Made by a program: the position numbers and the translations under genes | Shown: positions 17,138 to 25,116 of the stretch, piece by piece | Layout: each line of letters begins with the position of its first letter | Position numbering within the stretch: the first letter of the stretch is position 1 | Assembly: GCA_000403415.2 (NCBI GenBank) | Contig: KE159692.1 | Span: 275,122-339,121 of the forward strand | Direction: 5' to 3' | DNA: 64,000 bases | DNA from: Firmicutes bacterium M10-2 | GTDB lineage: Bacteria > Bacillota_I > Bacilli_A > Erysipelotrichales > Erysipelotrichaceae | The notes under the pieces: generated by a model | Seen by the model: only the letters and a program-made list of their open reading frames with translations | Told to the model about the DNA's origin: nothing | Databases searched by the model: none

Positions 17138-19264
17138 TTATTCCTCCAGCATCAGCGGATGCATATTGATTTCCATCTTCACATTCGATCGTTCGAGTTC
17201 ATGAACGAGCTTCCATAAGATTGTTTCCAAATGGCGCCGATCCTTATCTTTAACCAAAAGCCTTACACGCTTCTTTTTCATACGCATGGAAATTTCGATT
17301 GGTCCCAGGACCCGAGCATCATGAAGCTGCTGTTTAGCTTTTACAGCGACTTGTTTTGCTTTTTGTTCGTCATCATGCGAAAACACGATTGTCGCCATGA
17401 ACACATAGGGCGGATAGCTTCCCAAATGGCGATATTGCATTTCCTTGGCAAAAAACTCCTTATAATTATGATGGATAACACTTTCCATGACATAATGGTG
17501 CGGATCGAATGTCTGGATCATGACTTCCCCTTCTTTTTCGGCTCGACCCGCCCTTCCTGAAGCTTGTTCGATCATTTCATAGGCGATTTCATTGGCTCGA
17601 TAATCCGTGCGCACCAATCCGGCATCCGCTTGCAAGATTCCAACTAAAGTAACGTTAGGAAAATCGAGTCCTTTGGCAACCATCTGGGTTCCGATCAATA
17701 TATCCCCTTCTTTTTCGAACTGCTCGAGAAGTTTTGTGTGCGCATCCTTTTTTCTTGTGCTGTCGGCATCCATTCGAATGATGTGTGCTTGCGGAAAAAG
17801 AGCAGCGATGTGCTGTTCGAGTTTTTCGGTCCCCATTCCCCGGTCAAAGAAATGTTTTGATCCGCAGTGTGGGCACGTATGGTCGAAGCGATAAATCGTT
17901 CCGCAGCAGTGGCACATGAGGGAATCGTTCGATTTATGATACGAAAGGGCGATTCCGCAATCAGGACAAGTAATGACTTCTTGGCAGTTCTGACATTTGA
18001 CAACCGGCAAATAACCTCTTCGATTCAACAACAAAATGACTTGCTCTTTCTTTTGCAGCCGCAAAGCAATGGCATCAAGCAATTGCTTCGAAAATCCCTG
18101 AATCATTTCTTCTTCACGCAAATCAATCATATGTATATTCGGCATCGTTTTTGAAATCCGATGTTTGAGTTCGACAAGTTCATATACATTTCGATATGCT
18201 CTGGCGTAAGATTCAAGCGATGGCGTTGCACTGGCAAGAACGACTTTACAATGATGACGTTTTCCGCGCCATAAGACCACATCTCTTGTGTGATATCTCG
18301 GCATGCTGTCTTGCTTATAAGATGTATCGTGCTCTTCATCCATGAGTATGAGTCCTAAATTGGAAAAAGGCATAAAACATGCCGATCTTGTACCTACGAC
18401 GATCTGAACTTCATCGTTTTTGACTTTTTGATATTGATGATATTTTTCGCTTGCGCTCATCTGCGAATGATAAATCGCGATGTTTTGCTTGAAACGGGAA
18501 CGTACCCGAGAAATCATCATTGGAGTAAGACCGATTTCCGGGACGAGGAAGAGAACTTGTTTTCCTTGATCGATCGCTTGTTTAGCCAATTGCATGAACA
18601 CTTCGGTCTTTCCCGATCCGGTCACGCCATGAAGCAAAAACACATCGTTTTTTGAATGAAGAATGGTTTGAATGGCAGTTTTTTGTTCCAAAGTCAAAGC
18701 GACCGCTTGGTCTTCTTTTTCGATGAACATCGCTTCCGGCCTTTTTTTTCTCTTTTCGATCTTGATATATCCTTTTTCCAAATATGTTTTTGCATGGCTT
18801 TTGGCCAGCTTGCGAAATTCGCTTGCTTTCATAGGAAGCAGTTCTTTCAATTCCGTCCAGCGCTCTTGTCCTTTTTTTGTCAGAGGCTGTTTGCTTTCCT
18901 GTCTGATAAACCAGTCTTCATAGACAATCGGAGCATGCCGCAATTGGGGCCGCAATGCAGGTGGAAGCATTGTCTTAAAACAGCTCATCATGCTTGAAAC
19001 ATAGGTATCGGAAATATAAGCTGCAAGGTCGAACAGTTCATCATTGAGAAGAGGCTGTTCATCGATGATTTCGGAAATCGGTTTGATCTTGGTTTGATCC
19101 AAGCTGCTCGGTTCAGCCGGACCCATGATCACGGCTCCCAGATCCCTATGATTGAAAGGAACCTTGACGCGCATTCCTCTTTGAAGAACGCTCTCGCTTG
19201 AATAAGTAAATGTTTGATTCAGATCGAGAGCGCTATGCTCGATCCAGACGTTGTATAATGGCAT
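17138..19264 (-). CDS. priA: Primosomal replication-restart helicase
   Basis: PriA is a 3'-5' superfamily 2 helicase that restarts stalled forks. The 708-residue form begins MPLYNVWIEHSALDLNQTF, which is the normal family N-terminus. Walker A is HGVTGSGKTEVFM and the DEEHD box is present. The zinc cysteines run from CQNCQEVITCPDC to CPHCGSKHF. An alternative start at 19336 has a TGGAGAT site but lies inside the upstream terminator hairpin. The promoter at 19271-19300 would start RNA almost at this ATG. Confidence 0.93.
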   Translation of the reverse strand: MPLYNVWIEHSALDLNQTFTYSSESVLQRGMRVKVPFNHRDLGAVIMGPAEPSSLDQTKIKPISEIIDEQPLLNDELFDLAAYISDTYVSSMMSCFKTMLPPALRPQLRHAPIVYEDWFIRQESKQPLTKKGQERWTELKELLPMKASEFRKLAKSHAKTYLEKGYIKIEKRKKRPEAMFIEKEDQAVALTLEQKTAIQTILHSKNDVFLLHGVTGSGKTEVFMQLAKQAIDQGKQVLFLVPEIGLTPMMISRVRSRFKQNIAIYHSQMSASEKYHQYQKVKNDEVQIVVGTRSACFMPFSNLGLILMDEEHDTSYKQDSMPRYHTRDVVLWRGKRHHCKVVLASATPSLESYARAYRNVYELVELKHRISKTMPNIHMIDLREEEMIQGFSKQLLDAIALRLQKKEQVILLLNRRGYLPVVKCQNCQEVITCPDCGIALSYHKSNDSLMCHCCGTIYRFDHTCPHCGSKHFFDRGMGTEKLEQHIAALFPQAHIIRMDADSTRKKDAHTKLLEQFEKEGDILIGTQMVAKGLDFPNVTLVGILQADAGLVRTDYRANEIAYEMIEQASGRAGRAEKEGEVMIQTFDPHHYVMESVIHHNYKEFFAKEMQYRHLGSYPPYVFMATIVFSHDDEQKAKQVAVKAKQQLHDARVLGPIEISMRMKKKRVRLLVKDKDRRHLETILWKLVHELERSNVKMEINMHPLMLEE

Positions 19265-19270
19265 GAAATT

Positions 19271-19300
19271 ATTGTATACCGAGATTGGCAAGGTGTGCAA
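19271..19300 (-). promoter_or_regulatory. Promoter of the priA operon
   Basis: The minus strand has TTGCAC (19295-19300), an 18-bp spacer and TACAAT (19271-19276). The predicted transcript start falls at or near the ATG at 19264, so the mRNA may be leaderless. Confidence 0.5.
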
Positions 19301-19319
19301 ATAAATAACGTGCGAATAT

Positions 19320-19361
19320 GAAAAAGGCGGATGCATTGATCTCCATCTTCTTTTCCGCCTT
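19320..19361 (-). terminator. Terminator of the DUF4438 gene
   Basis: An 8-bp stem AAGGCGGA/TCCGCCTT with a 22-nt loop is followed by a minus-strand T run, directly after the DUF4438 stop at 19367. Confidence 0.7.
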
Positions 19362-19366
19362 CTTAG

Positions 19367-20251
19367 TTATCGACTGATTGCCCGGATATATGTTTTAAGG
19401 TTGGCATCCCTTTCTATGCGAGGTTCTATCATTCCTTTTTCGCTTGTGGTCGCAACAACAGTCACTCCCGGCCCATGTCCGCTTGTAAAGGAATCGGAAT
19501 GAACAACAACACCAATGGAAACGGCTCCTTCTTTATAATGTGGTCCGTATGTACAGTCATGATCGAGAATGGCTACGAAATCTCCGAAACGAAGATTATT
19601 GATCCCGTATTTTTCATTGGCTTCTTCATCTTGGGTCATGATGTCGTAATCCCCTTCCATCATCGTTTGACTTCCAAGACCGCTCCCCATCAAATGAGCA
19701 GGGATACAAGTGACCACAGGCCAAGAAAGAGTGTTGTCTTTCGCATCAATAGGCATAATGTCGAAAAGTTCAGGATCAATATTCATCATATGAATATTCG
19801 GGAACCGGTCAAGCTTCATCCCCTGCCCGTAAGCTTTAATCAGGAATATTTCGGTTCCATCCATTTCTTCAATGACTTCTTTTGGAAAATATGCCATTGT
19901 ATGATCGACTCCGCCATGGGTTCCTGTCACGATTCCTTTCGCGCCTTTCTGACTTCCGGAAAGAATCTTCACTTCGTTTCCGATGCATGAAAACGTTTCA
20001 AGAGCGTGGTTTTCTTTCGTTTGGCTGTTGGCCATCGATACGCCGGGCTCAATGTGATCTCCGGCAATATTCATGCATGAATCGCCAATTTCATGAGAAT
20101 ACACAATGCCGCCAGTTCCGATTGGCATTCTGCCTTTTCCGTCGTATCCTACATAAAATCCGGATACTCTTGGATGATCGACTTTGGCATTGAGGGCGAT
20201 TTTCACCAAATTTTGCTTATTGTATGGAATGTTCATAATAATTTTAACCAC
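19367..20251 (-). CDS. DUF4438 family protein
   Basis: Function unknown. The 294-residue frame resembles DUF4438 proteins: VSGFYVGYDGKGRMPIGTGG, GDHIEPGVS, GTHGGVDHTMAYF and an HSDSFTSGHGPGVT segment near the C-terminus. No membrane or signal segment is present. The frame starts at a GTG (20251); an ATG five codons later (20236) is equally possible, and neither has a clear Shine-Dalgarno. The IscB element ends immediately upstream, so the native leader may have been cut off. Confidence 0.7.
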   Translation of the reverse strand: MVKIIMNIPYNKQNLVKIALNAKVDHPRVSGFYVGYDGKGRMPIGTGGIVYSHEIGDSCMNIAGDHIEPGVSMANSQTKENHALETFSCIGNEVKILSGSQKGAKGIVTGTHGGVDHTMAYFPKEVIEEMDGTEIFLIKAYGQGMKLDRFPNIHMMNIDPELFDIMPIDAKDNTLSWPVVTCIPAHLMGSGLGSQTMMEGDYDIMTQDEEANEKYGINNLRFGDFVAILDHDCTYGPHYKEGAVSIGVVVHSDSFTSGHGPGVTVVATTSEKGMIEPRIERDANLKTYIRAISR

Positions 20252-20257
20252 GGAAAA

Positions 20258-20277
20258 CCATATGCTTTAGGATATGG
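20258..20277. repeat. Right-end hairpin of the IscB element
   Basis: An imperfectly spaced palindrome, CCATAT (20258-20263) and ATATGG (20272-20277) with an 8-nt loop, lies between the iscB stop and the DUF4438 start. It is a plausible recognition hairpin for a Y1 transposase supplied elsewhere. Confidence 0.4.
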
Positions 20278-20311
20278 TAGGAGTGGTCTTTTCCTTTCTT
20301 TAATATTTTTG

Positions 20312-21562
20312 TTATGTTGTTTGTAATCTTGTTTCTGTCAGGTATTTTTTGGATTTTTCCAATAACTTGAGTTTTTTGTAGCTTATGCTGCCATTCTTTA
20401 CTTTTACACCTGTTAATGTACGTATGTCAAAATATCCTGTCTTTCTTCTTCCGAATATGAAATATTCGTTATTTTGATATTGTACTTTATCAAATAGCCG
20501 ATATCTGTGTACAACGTATTCAGCCTGATTACGTTTCCGTATACCATGTTTGGTTGGTTTGGTTTTGTGTATTTGTCTGTTATGACAGCGCACCTTCTTT
20601 TGATAGTAATAATATGGCAATGGTTCTGCTTTCGGATTTTTCGAAATACATCTTGCATCTACATAATGCTCTTTCGGAAGATTGTTCCCAATACGGGTGT
20701 TCTTGGTGATGTATCCGTACGTCATGTGAACATCCGGGTATATGTTTTTCAGCATATCATAGCATGACCATCGCATGATTCCCATGAAGGCGGCATCTTT
20801 GAATGACATACCGCGTTTGATTGTTTTTGGTAATATTACTTTTCCGTTATGATATCCGGTATGACAGGTTTCACATAGTGTAATCAGATTGTTTGGTGCA
20901 TTGCCGCCAGTCTGTCTGGATTCTATATGATGGACATTTAAAATGTTATCTTTCGAACGTCCTTTACAGCATTGGCAGGTGTGGTTATCACGGAATAATA
21001 CGTATTCGCGTACATTCCAAAAATCAAGCTGTTCACCTTTTTGGTATTGTACACCATGAATATCCGGGTGTTTGATTTTTTGGATGTCAAAACTTGCCGT
21101 TTCAATGAGAATGGTTTTTGTCGGCAGTAGTTTATGGACGTTTGCAATAACCGTTAAATGACATTGTATTCTCTGCCGGATGCTTGGTGCTAACCATCCC
21201 GGTTTCCTGCTATGTGTCCGGTTTTGAAAGCGTGGCTTGCGATATCGTGTTTTACGGCTTCTACGTGAACGTCTTAATTCGCGTCTGGCAGCAAGCAGTT
21301 TTACAATGTCATTACGGAGTTCTATTTCTGCAGCATAAAGTTCCTTTTGCTTGGTTGTTGCAGAGAGTCCGATCTGTTTACTGCCGGCGTCTACGCCCAG
21401 TGTAATGTCTTGTGTATAATGTGTACTGTTATATAGTAACTGAATTGTGAACGGACAGCGCTTTATAACTTTTGCTTTGCCTGATTTGAGTAAATGTCTT
21501 ACTTTACCATGCCGTTCGGTTGGCATAAGCGGCTGTCCTGATTGATCCAATACGTATACCAT
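20312..21562 (-). CDS. iscB: IscB RNA-guided nuclease
   Basis: IscB is the compact Cas9 ancestor, an omegaRNA-guided DNA nuclease with RuvC and HNH domains. The 416-residue protein begins with the PLMP domain (PLMP at 11-14). The split RuvC residues are visible: Asp58 in GVDAGSKQIG, Glu154 in ILIETASF and Asp302 in HYVDARC. An Arg-rich bridge helix covers 93-120. The inserted HNH (about 176-245) has CxxC pairs and HHIESRQTGGN..N. All catalytic residues seem present, so it is probably active. The start lies in the palindrome CCATTCGAATGG, behind AAAGGAG. Confidence 0.93.
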   Translation of the reverse strand: MVYVLDQSGQPLMPTERHGKVRHLLKSGKAKVIKRCPFTIQLLYNSTHYTQDITLGVDAGSKQIGLSATTKQKELYAAEIELRNDIVKLLAARRELRRSRRSRKTRYRKPRFQNRTHSRKPGWLAPSIRQRIQCHLTVIANVHKLLPTKTILIETASFDIQKIKHPDIHGVQYQKGEQLDFWNVREYVLFRDNHTCQCCKGRSKDNILNVHHIESRQTGGNAPNNLITLCETCHTGYHNGKVILPKTIKRGMSFKDAAFMGIMRWSCYDMLKNIYPDVHMTYGYITKNTRIGNNLPKEHYVDARCISKNPKAEPLPYYYYQKKVRCHNRQIHKTKPTKHGIRKRNQAEYVVHRYRLFDKVQYQNNEYFIFGRRKTGYFDIRTLTGVKVKNGSISYKKLKLLEKSKKYLTETRLQTT

Positions 21563-21850
21563 TCGAATGGCACTCCTTTCTTGATAATCGAATTATAACG
21601 CAGTCTACATTATGGAATAACATAGACTGTAAGCAGCCTTCGCCAATGTTATGTAAGGTTTTAAGACGAAGTCTTTGACTGACGCACGGATCCTACCCCT
21701 CAGATCGGTTTAACGACAGTCCTTAGAGCAGTGAGCTAGGCTGTATACTCACCGGTAACTATTTACGGTTGATAAGTATCATTCCGCTATTCTTACATAA
21801 CGTAGCCCGTTAAGGCTTAGGCTAGTCAATTATGGACTTTTGCAAGCCCA
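21563..21850 (-). ncRNA. Predicted omegaRNA of IscB
   Basis: IscB systems encode the guide RNA just upstream of iscB in the same sense. This 288-bp gap has no ORF and is rich in structure. A long-range pair GTTATGTAAG/CTTACATAAC joins 21793-21802 and 21644-21653. A 3' hairpin AGTCTA/TAGACT lies at 21602-21629, and the sequence runs into the iscB Shine-Dalgarno. By analogy the guide is at the 5' end near 21850-21870, in or beside the methyltransferase 3' end. Exact ends cannot be fixed by eye. Confidence 0.65.
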
Positions 21851-22597
21851 TTACTCTTTAGAGTATGGGTGGATTGACTTTCTCAACTCCTTATTTAATT
21901 TATCAAATGCGAAGATTGCGGTCGAACTCGCTGTGTCAAGAGCATTGCGATATTCACGTCCGTATTGGATATATACGTTGTAATCGCTATGAGAAAGAAT
22001 TTTTTTAGAAAGTCCTCTCATCGCTCCTCCTACGGCGATGCAGCACGTTTTCGGATAGCGAAACGTAGAGAGCGGAAGAGCATCCTTGCGGTAAGCGCAA
22101 ATCAGCGGAATATGATGCTTTTGTAAATATTGAATACATTGCTCTTCGCTTGCGTAAGCGATATCGAGTTTTTCAAAGGCTCCTGCACTCGCTTTTAAGA
22201 TCGTATCGCTGGCATTGGACCAATCTCTTGTCGGCAAGATAAGCAATGTTGCTCCGGCTGCGTAAATTGTACGGCATATGCTTCCTAGATTATACGGATC
22301 TTCGAGCCCTTCGACATAAAAGATGGTCCCTTTCTTTTTCGAAATCGTGTCGATCGTTGGGATGTACAAATCTTCTGCCTCCAAAAGCATGCCTCCGTGC
22401 TGTTTGGATCGGGCCAGTTCATCCATTTGTTCTCGGCGCATTGGAATTACTTGGATCCCTTTCTTTTTTGCTAAATGAATAATGTACGAAAAATCCTTTG
22501 TTCGTTTGTTCGGATCAATATAAAGTGGTCCGGCTTTTCGTTTTCCTGCTTCTAAGATTGCTTTGCAGGAAATTGTTCCTTGATAAATTTTGTTCAT
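21851..22597 (-). CDS. TrmH/SpoU-family RNA methyltransferase
   Basis: A SPOUT-class 2'-O-methyltransferase of rRNA or tRNA. The C-terminal knot has FYVEGLEDPYNLGSICRTIYAAG, CCIAVGGAMRGLS and VYIQYGREYRNALDTASSTAI. The usual motif 3 Asn/Leu-S pattern is slightly altered. The start MNKIYQG at 22597 gives 248 residues; an in-frame Met five codons upstream is weaker. The last residues lie exactly at the IscB element border and may be supplied by the element. Confidence 0.85.
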   Translation of the reverse strand: MNKIYQGTISCKAILEAGKRKAGPLYIDPNKRTKDFSYIIHLAKKKGIQVIPMRREQMDELARSKQHGGMLLEAEDLYIPTIDTISKKKGTIFYVEGLEDPYNLGSICRTIYAAGATLLILPTRDWSNASDTILKASAGAFEKLDIAYASEEQCIQYLQKHHIPLICAYRKDALPLSTFRYPKTCCIAVGGAMRGLSKKILSHSDYNVYIQYGREYRNALDTASSTAIFAFDKLNKELRKSIHPYSKE

Positions 22598-22696
22598 AGC
22601 CACATTATACACCTTTTCCTAAAATGTATGATGAATTTAGGTTTTCCTCTTGTGGCATAAATGGTAAAATGAAACAAAATGCAATGGAGGTGTTCG

Positions 22697-23854
22697 ATGC
22701 ATATTGAATTTTCAAAAGATATGAAGAAACGGATCATCGTCTATTCTTCATCCTTGATCCTTGCGATATTAGCGTTCACGTTGATTACTCGATTTGATGA
22801 AGTCGTCAAGTTCTTTCAAGAAATGATCCGTATTTTATTTCCTTTTTTATTAGGTTTTGCGATTGCGTTTATTTTAAATCAGCCAGTTATGGCTTTTGAG
22901 CAAAAAGTATTGGGTAAGACAAAACTAAATAACGGCTCAAAAAGAATTCTTTCCGAATTGGTCGTATTTATTGTGTCCATTGGATTTTTAATTTTGATCA
23001 TCGGAATGGTGGTTCCTTCCTTATTGGATTCGATCAAGATGTTTATGACCAACATTCAGGAATATTCAAATACACTGTATGAATATTTAGATTATTTCGC
23101 AAAAACCTTTAATATTTCTTCGGAAACAATTTCTCAATGGTTTTCCGATTTGGATCTTCTGCCTTCGATTTCTCAGGCTTTACGTTCCTATATTCCAAAA
23201 ATCGCAGATTTTTCCATGGGGTTTGTCAAAGAAATCGCAAACTTTATCATTGCGATTGCGGCGGCCTTTTATATTTTATTGGATAAACAATCTCTGATTC
23301 GCGGAATCAAAAAACTAAATTACTCTATCTTTACGAAAGAATTTGCGAATTACTTAACTTTATTCAGTCACGATGCAAAAGAAGTATTTGAGCAATATAT
23401 TGTCGGAAACTTATTAGATTCTCTGATTGTCGGTGTCGTTTGCTATTTCGGAATGCTTATTTTCAAGATTCCGTATGCGCCAATGATTGGATTCATTGTC
23501 GGTGTCACCAATATTATTCCTATTTTCGGACCATTCTTAGGGGCAATTCCGGTCATTATTATCCTGCTCTTGATCAATCCTTGGTATTCCTTGATCTTCG
23601 CGATCTTTATCTTGGTTCTTCAGCAAATTGACGGAAATGTCTTAAAACCGGTCATTCTCGGAGATAAATTGGGAATTTCCGGATTTTGGATCTTGTTTAG
23701 CGTAACGGTCGGAGGGGCTTTGTCGGGAGTGCTGGGCATGTTCCTTGGCGTTCCGGTATTTGCCTTGATCTATGCAAGTTTGAAAGATCTGGCACAAATC
23801 AACTTAGAGAAAAAGAATATCGAAATCAATGACGAGGCCGGTATCATACAATAA
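22697..23854 (+). CDS. AI-2E family transporter
   Basis: A polytopic membrane protein of the AI-2E exporter family (named for TqsA; members also include Na+/H+ antiporters, so the substrate is unknown). The 385-residue protein has eight or so hydrophobic segments. It has the family's DSLIVGVVCYFGMLIFKIPY, GVTNIIPIFGPFLGAIP, LQQIDGNVLKP and SGVLGMFLGVPVFA blocks. The start at 22697 follows GGAGGTGTTCG. It is monocistronic, with a terminator 20 bp after the stop. Confidence 0.92.
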   Translation: MHIEFSKDMKKRIIVYSSSLILAILAFTLITRFDEVVKFFQEMIRILFPFLLGFAIAFILNQPVMAFEQKVLGKTKLNNGSKRILSELVVFIVSIGFLILIIGMVVPSLLDSIKMFMTNIQEYSNTLYEYLDYFAKTFNISSETISQWFSDLDLLPSISQALRSYIPKIADFSMGFVKEIANFIIAIAAAFYILLDKQSLIRGIKKLNYSIFTKEFANYLTLFSHDAKEVFEQYIVGNLLDSLIVGVVCYFGMLIFKIPYAPMIGFIVGVTNIIPIFGPFLGAIPVIIILLLINPWYSLIFAIFILVLQQIDGNVLKPVILGDKLGISGFWILFSVTVGGALSGVLGMFLGVPVFALIYASLKDLAQINLEKKNIEINDEAGIIQ

Positions 23855-23870
23855 AAAATTTGTTTCAACG

Positions 23871-23915
23871 AAAGGATTGATTCCTGTATTCGACAGGAGT
23901 CGATCCTTTTAATTT
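23871..23915 (+). terminator. Terminator of the AI-2E transporter gene
   Basis: A stem of about 16 bp (AAAGGATTGATTCCTG against CAGGAGTCGATCCTTT, with internal wobble) and a 7-nt loop is followed by TTAATTTTTG. Confidence 0.85.
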
Positions 23916-23991
23916 TTGTATTATCCTCTTCTTTTGTAATACTCGATCTATTCGATCCCTGTTTTCTTTCCGTTTATTTTAGACATAGAAA

Positions 23992-24035
23992 AAGTGAACC
24001 TCCTTATTTGGTTGTCCAAATTTTGGGGTTCACTT
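23992..24035. repeat. Hairpin resembling insertion-sequence termini
   Basis: Inverted arms AAGTGAACC (23992-24000) and GGTTCACTT (24027-24035) enclose 26 bp. Similar TTCACTT/AAGTGAACC-type sequences occur at IS3-like element ends in Bacillota, so this may be a remnant; that link is from memory only. The rest of 23916-24174 is AT-rich with no gene I can support. Confidence 0.35.
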
Positions 24036-24174
24036 CATCACTGCTCGTGTTTTTATTTTAATAGAAAAAATGAATTCAATTTATCGATCAATCCATCCTT
24101 TCTGGGAAACATTATATCTCTTATCGAAAAAACTTTCTCTAAAAATCCGACTTTTATCCGACACATAAAAAAAA

Positions 24175-24195
24175 AGCCCTTTATTTAAGGGCTGA
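24175..24195. repeat. 21-bp direct repeat, copy 1 (flank of MITE-like element)
   Basis: This segment is identical to 24387-24407. It is itself a hairpin (AGCCCTT/AAGGGCT). In this copy the hairpin is preceded by nine As, so on the minus strand it is a complete terminator stem with its T run. Confidence 0.8.
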
Positions 24196-24386
24196 CAGAG
24201 TGTTGACAAACTACCTATTTTGAAAAAATTAAATTTCAATAAAATAAAAGTGGGTAAAAAGGTCTAAAAAAAGAGTAATATTAGGTACTTAAATACCTCA
24301 AATTGCTCTTTTTTTATTCATTTGTGGGAGAAAAATAAAAAGCTGTGACAAAGCCGATTTGAAAAATCGACTTTGTCAACAGCCTG
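24196..24386. mobile_element. 191-bp MITE-like element
   Basis: Bounded exactly by 21-bp direct repeats. Its ends form 17-bp inverted repeats with three mismatches: CAGAGTGTTGACAAACT at 24196 and CAGGCTGTTGACAAAGT read inward from 24386. Inside is a second hairpin pairing GACAAAGCCGATTT with AAATCGACTTTGTC (about 24347-24378). A symmetrical A/T-flanked terminator-like hairpin lies at about 24267-24315. There is no ORF. Ends and palindrome targeting suggest mobilisation by an IS1182-like transposase, which is inference. Confidence 0.6.
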
Positions 24387-24407
24387 AGCCCTTTATTTAA
24401 GGGCTGA
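24387..24407. repeat. 21-bp direct repeat, copy 2
   Basis: A second copy of the terminator hairpin, now without its T run because the 191-bp element separates the two. It lies just past the tRNA 3' end remnant at 24416-24434, where a tRNA terminator would be. Confidence 0.8.
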
Positions 24408-24415
24408 ATTTGCAG

Positions 24416-24434
24416 TGGTGGGGACGGTGGGATT
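24416..24434 (-). other. Attachment-site remnant: tRNA 3' end (prophage border)
   Basis: The minus strand reads AATCCCACCGTCCCCACCA. It can be parsed as the end of a T arm, a 7-nt acceptor strand (CGTCCCC), the discriminator A and CCA. The rest of a tRNA is absent: sequence on the prophage side turns into A-rich DNA. A tRNA fragment at one prophage end is the usual product of integration into a tRNA gene; the intact tRNA should sit at the far end, with a 5' acceptor strand near GGGGACG. Confidence 0.65.
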
Positions 24435-24512
24435 AAAAAAATACGGTTTATACTGTCTTTTTTAGCCTTATTTTCGACTGTTTTGGTTGTATTTTCTGTA
24501 GTTTTTAAAAAC

Positions 24513-24533
24513 TTTTACACCATTTTTTACACC
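24513..24533. repeat. Paired TTTTACACC repeats near the prophage end
   Basis: Two direct copies of TTTTACACC (24513-24521 and 24525-24533) lie 80-100 bp inside the tRNA-derived border. The spacing and position would suit integrase arm-type binding sites. The rest of 24435-24549 is AT-rich without a gene. Confidence 0.4.
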
Positions 24534-24549
24534 ACAAAAAATCAGGAGT

Positions 24550-24771
24550 TTATTGCTCCTGGCTTGATTTTTCGGCTTCATCGATCACGGCTTGCATGGC
24601 TTTGCGTATCACGTCGGACTGTTTTAACCCTAAAACTTTTAAGGCCTCTCTGAACGATTCTACAAATTCTGTTTTATAGGATACGTTGATACTTTTCATG
24701 TTCTCCTTATCCCATTTCTTTTGGTATTCATGTTGATTGAATACTTTTTCTCCGTTCGTTCTATTTCCCAT
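24550..24771 (-). CDS. Small ribbon-helix-helix-like protein
   Basis: 73 residues, charged and soluble. The segment SINVSYKTEFVESFREALKV followed by GLKQSDVIRKAMQAVIDEA looks like an Arc/MetJ-type strand-helix-helix DNA-binding unit. The start follows AAGGAG at 7-nt spacing. It is the last gene of a small operon at the prophage edge and could be a regulator or antitoxin-like protein; no partner toxin is recognised. Confidence 0.6.
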   Translation of the reverse strand: MGNRTNGEKVFNQHEYQKKWDKENMKSINVSYKTEFVESFREALKVLGLKQSDVIRKAMQAVIDEAEKSSQEQ

Positions 24772-24868
24772 TTTTTTGCTCCTTGTATTTTAGATACATG
24801 ATTGCTGTTAACAAAACCAACATCGCAATGTTCAGCCCAATTTGAATAGTATTGATTGTATTTTTCAT
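24761..24868 (-). CDS. Small single-span membrane peptide
   Basis: A 35-residue frame, MKNTINTIQIGLNIAMLVLL and onward, ending KYKEQKNGK. It has one hydrophobic helix and a basic tail. It overlaps the start of the next gene by 11 bp, as coupled phage genes often do. Its own Shine-Dalgarno is poor, so it is uncertain. Confidence 0.4.
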   Translation of the reverse strand: MKNTINTIQIGLNIAMLVLLTAIMYLKYKEQKNGK

Positions 24869-24914
24869 ACTTTTATTTTTTTTGTTGTGAATCTATAATA
24901 ATGACTAGGAAGGA

Positions 24915-25046
24915 TTATCTCCTTCCAGTCAAATTGTTGAGAAGCTCTAGGATTTCATTAAGGAAGGCTACTCCTAATGCTATCCATTCAAGTTTTTGCT
25001 TGAGCGTGAGCTTCTTCTTTTTTTGTTTTCTGGGCGGGTATTTCAC
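24915..25046 (-). CDS. Small basic phage protein
   Basis: A 43-residue frame starting at GTG behind GGAGGATAAAGTT. The N-terminus is very basic (KYPPRKQKKKKLTLKQK). An amphipathic or hydrophobic helix follows (LEWIALGVAFLNEILELLNN). Similar short genes are common beside phage lysis modules. Function unknown. It is the first full gene behind the promoter at 25117-25145. Confidence 0.55.
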   Translation of the reverse strand: MKYPPRKQKKKKLTLKQKLEWIALGVAFLNEILELLNNLTGRR

Positions 25047-25116
25047 AACTTTATCCTCCTTTTCTTATACCCTTGCTTTACTTAACCATTTTTATCACTC
25101 TCCTTTAACTGTCTTT

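Larger units (their letters stand above)
20252..21850 (-). mobile_element. IscB-type insertion element (IS200/IS605-like, no TnpA)
   Basis: The element carries one gene, iscB, plus its upstream RNA region, packed between a DUF4438 gene and an rRNA/tRNA methyltransferase gene. Both ends carry small hairpins: CCATAT/ATATGG at 20258-20277, and GGACTT/AAGCCC at 21834-21849 with one G-U pair. Such ends are typical of single-strand IS200/IS605 elements. No transposase is present, so it would be mobilised in trans. The boundaries are estimates. Confidence 0.6.

Noticed and set aside
21616-21850. IscB gap as a coding region
   Set aside because: No open frame of useful size; base pairing suggests structured RNA.
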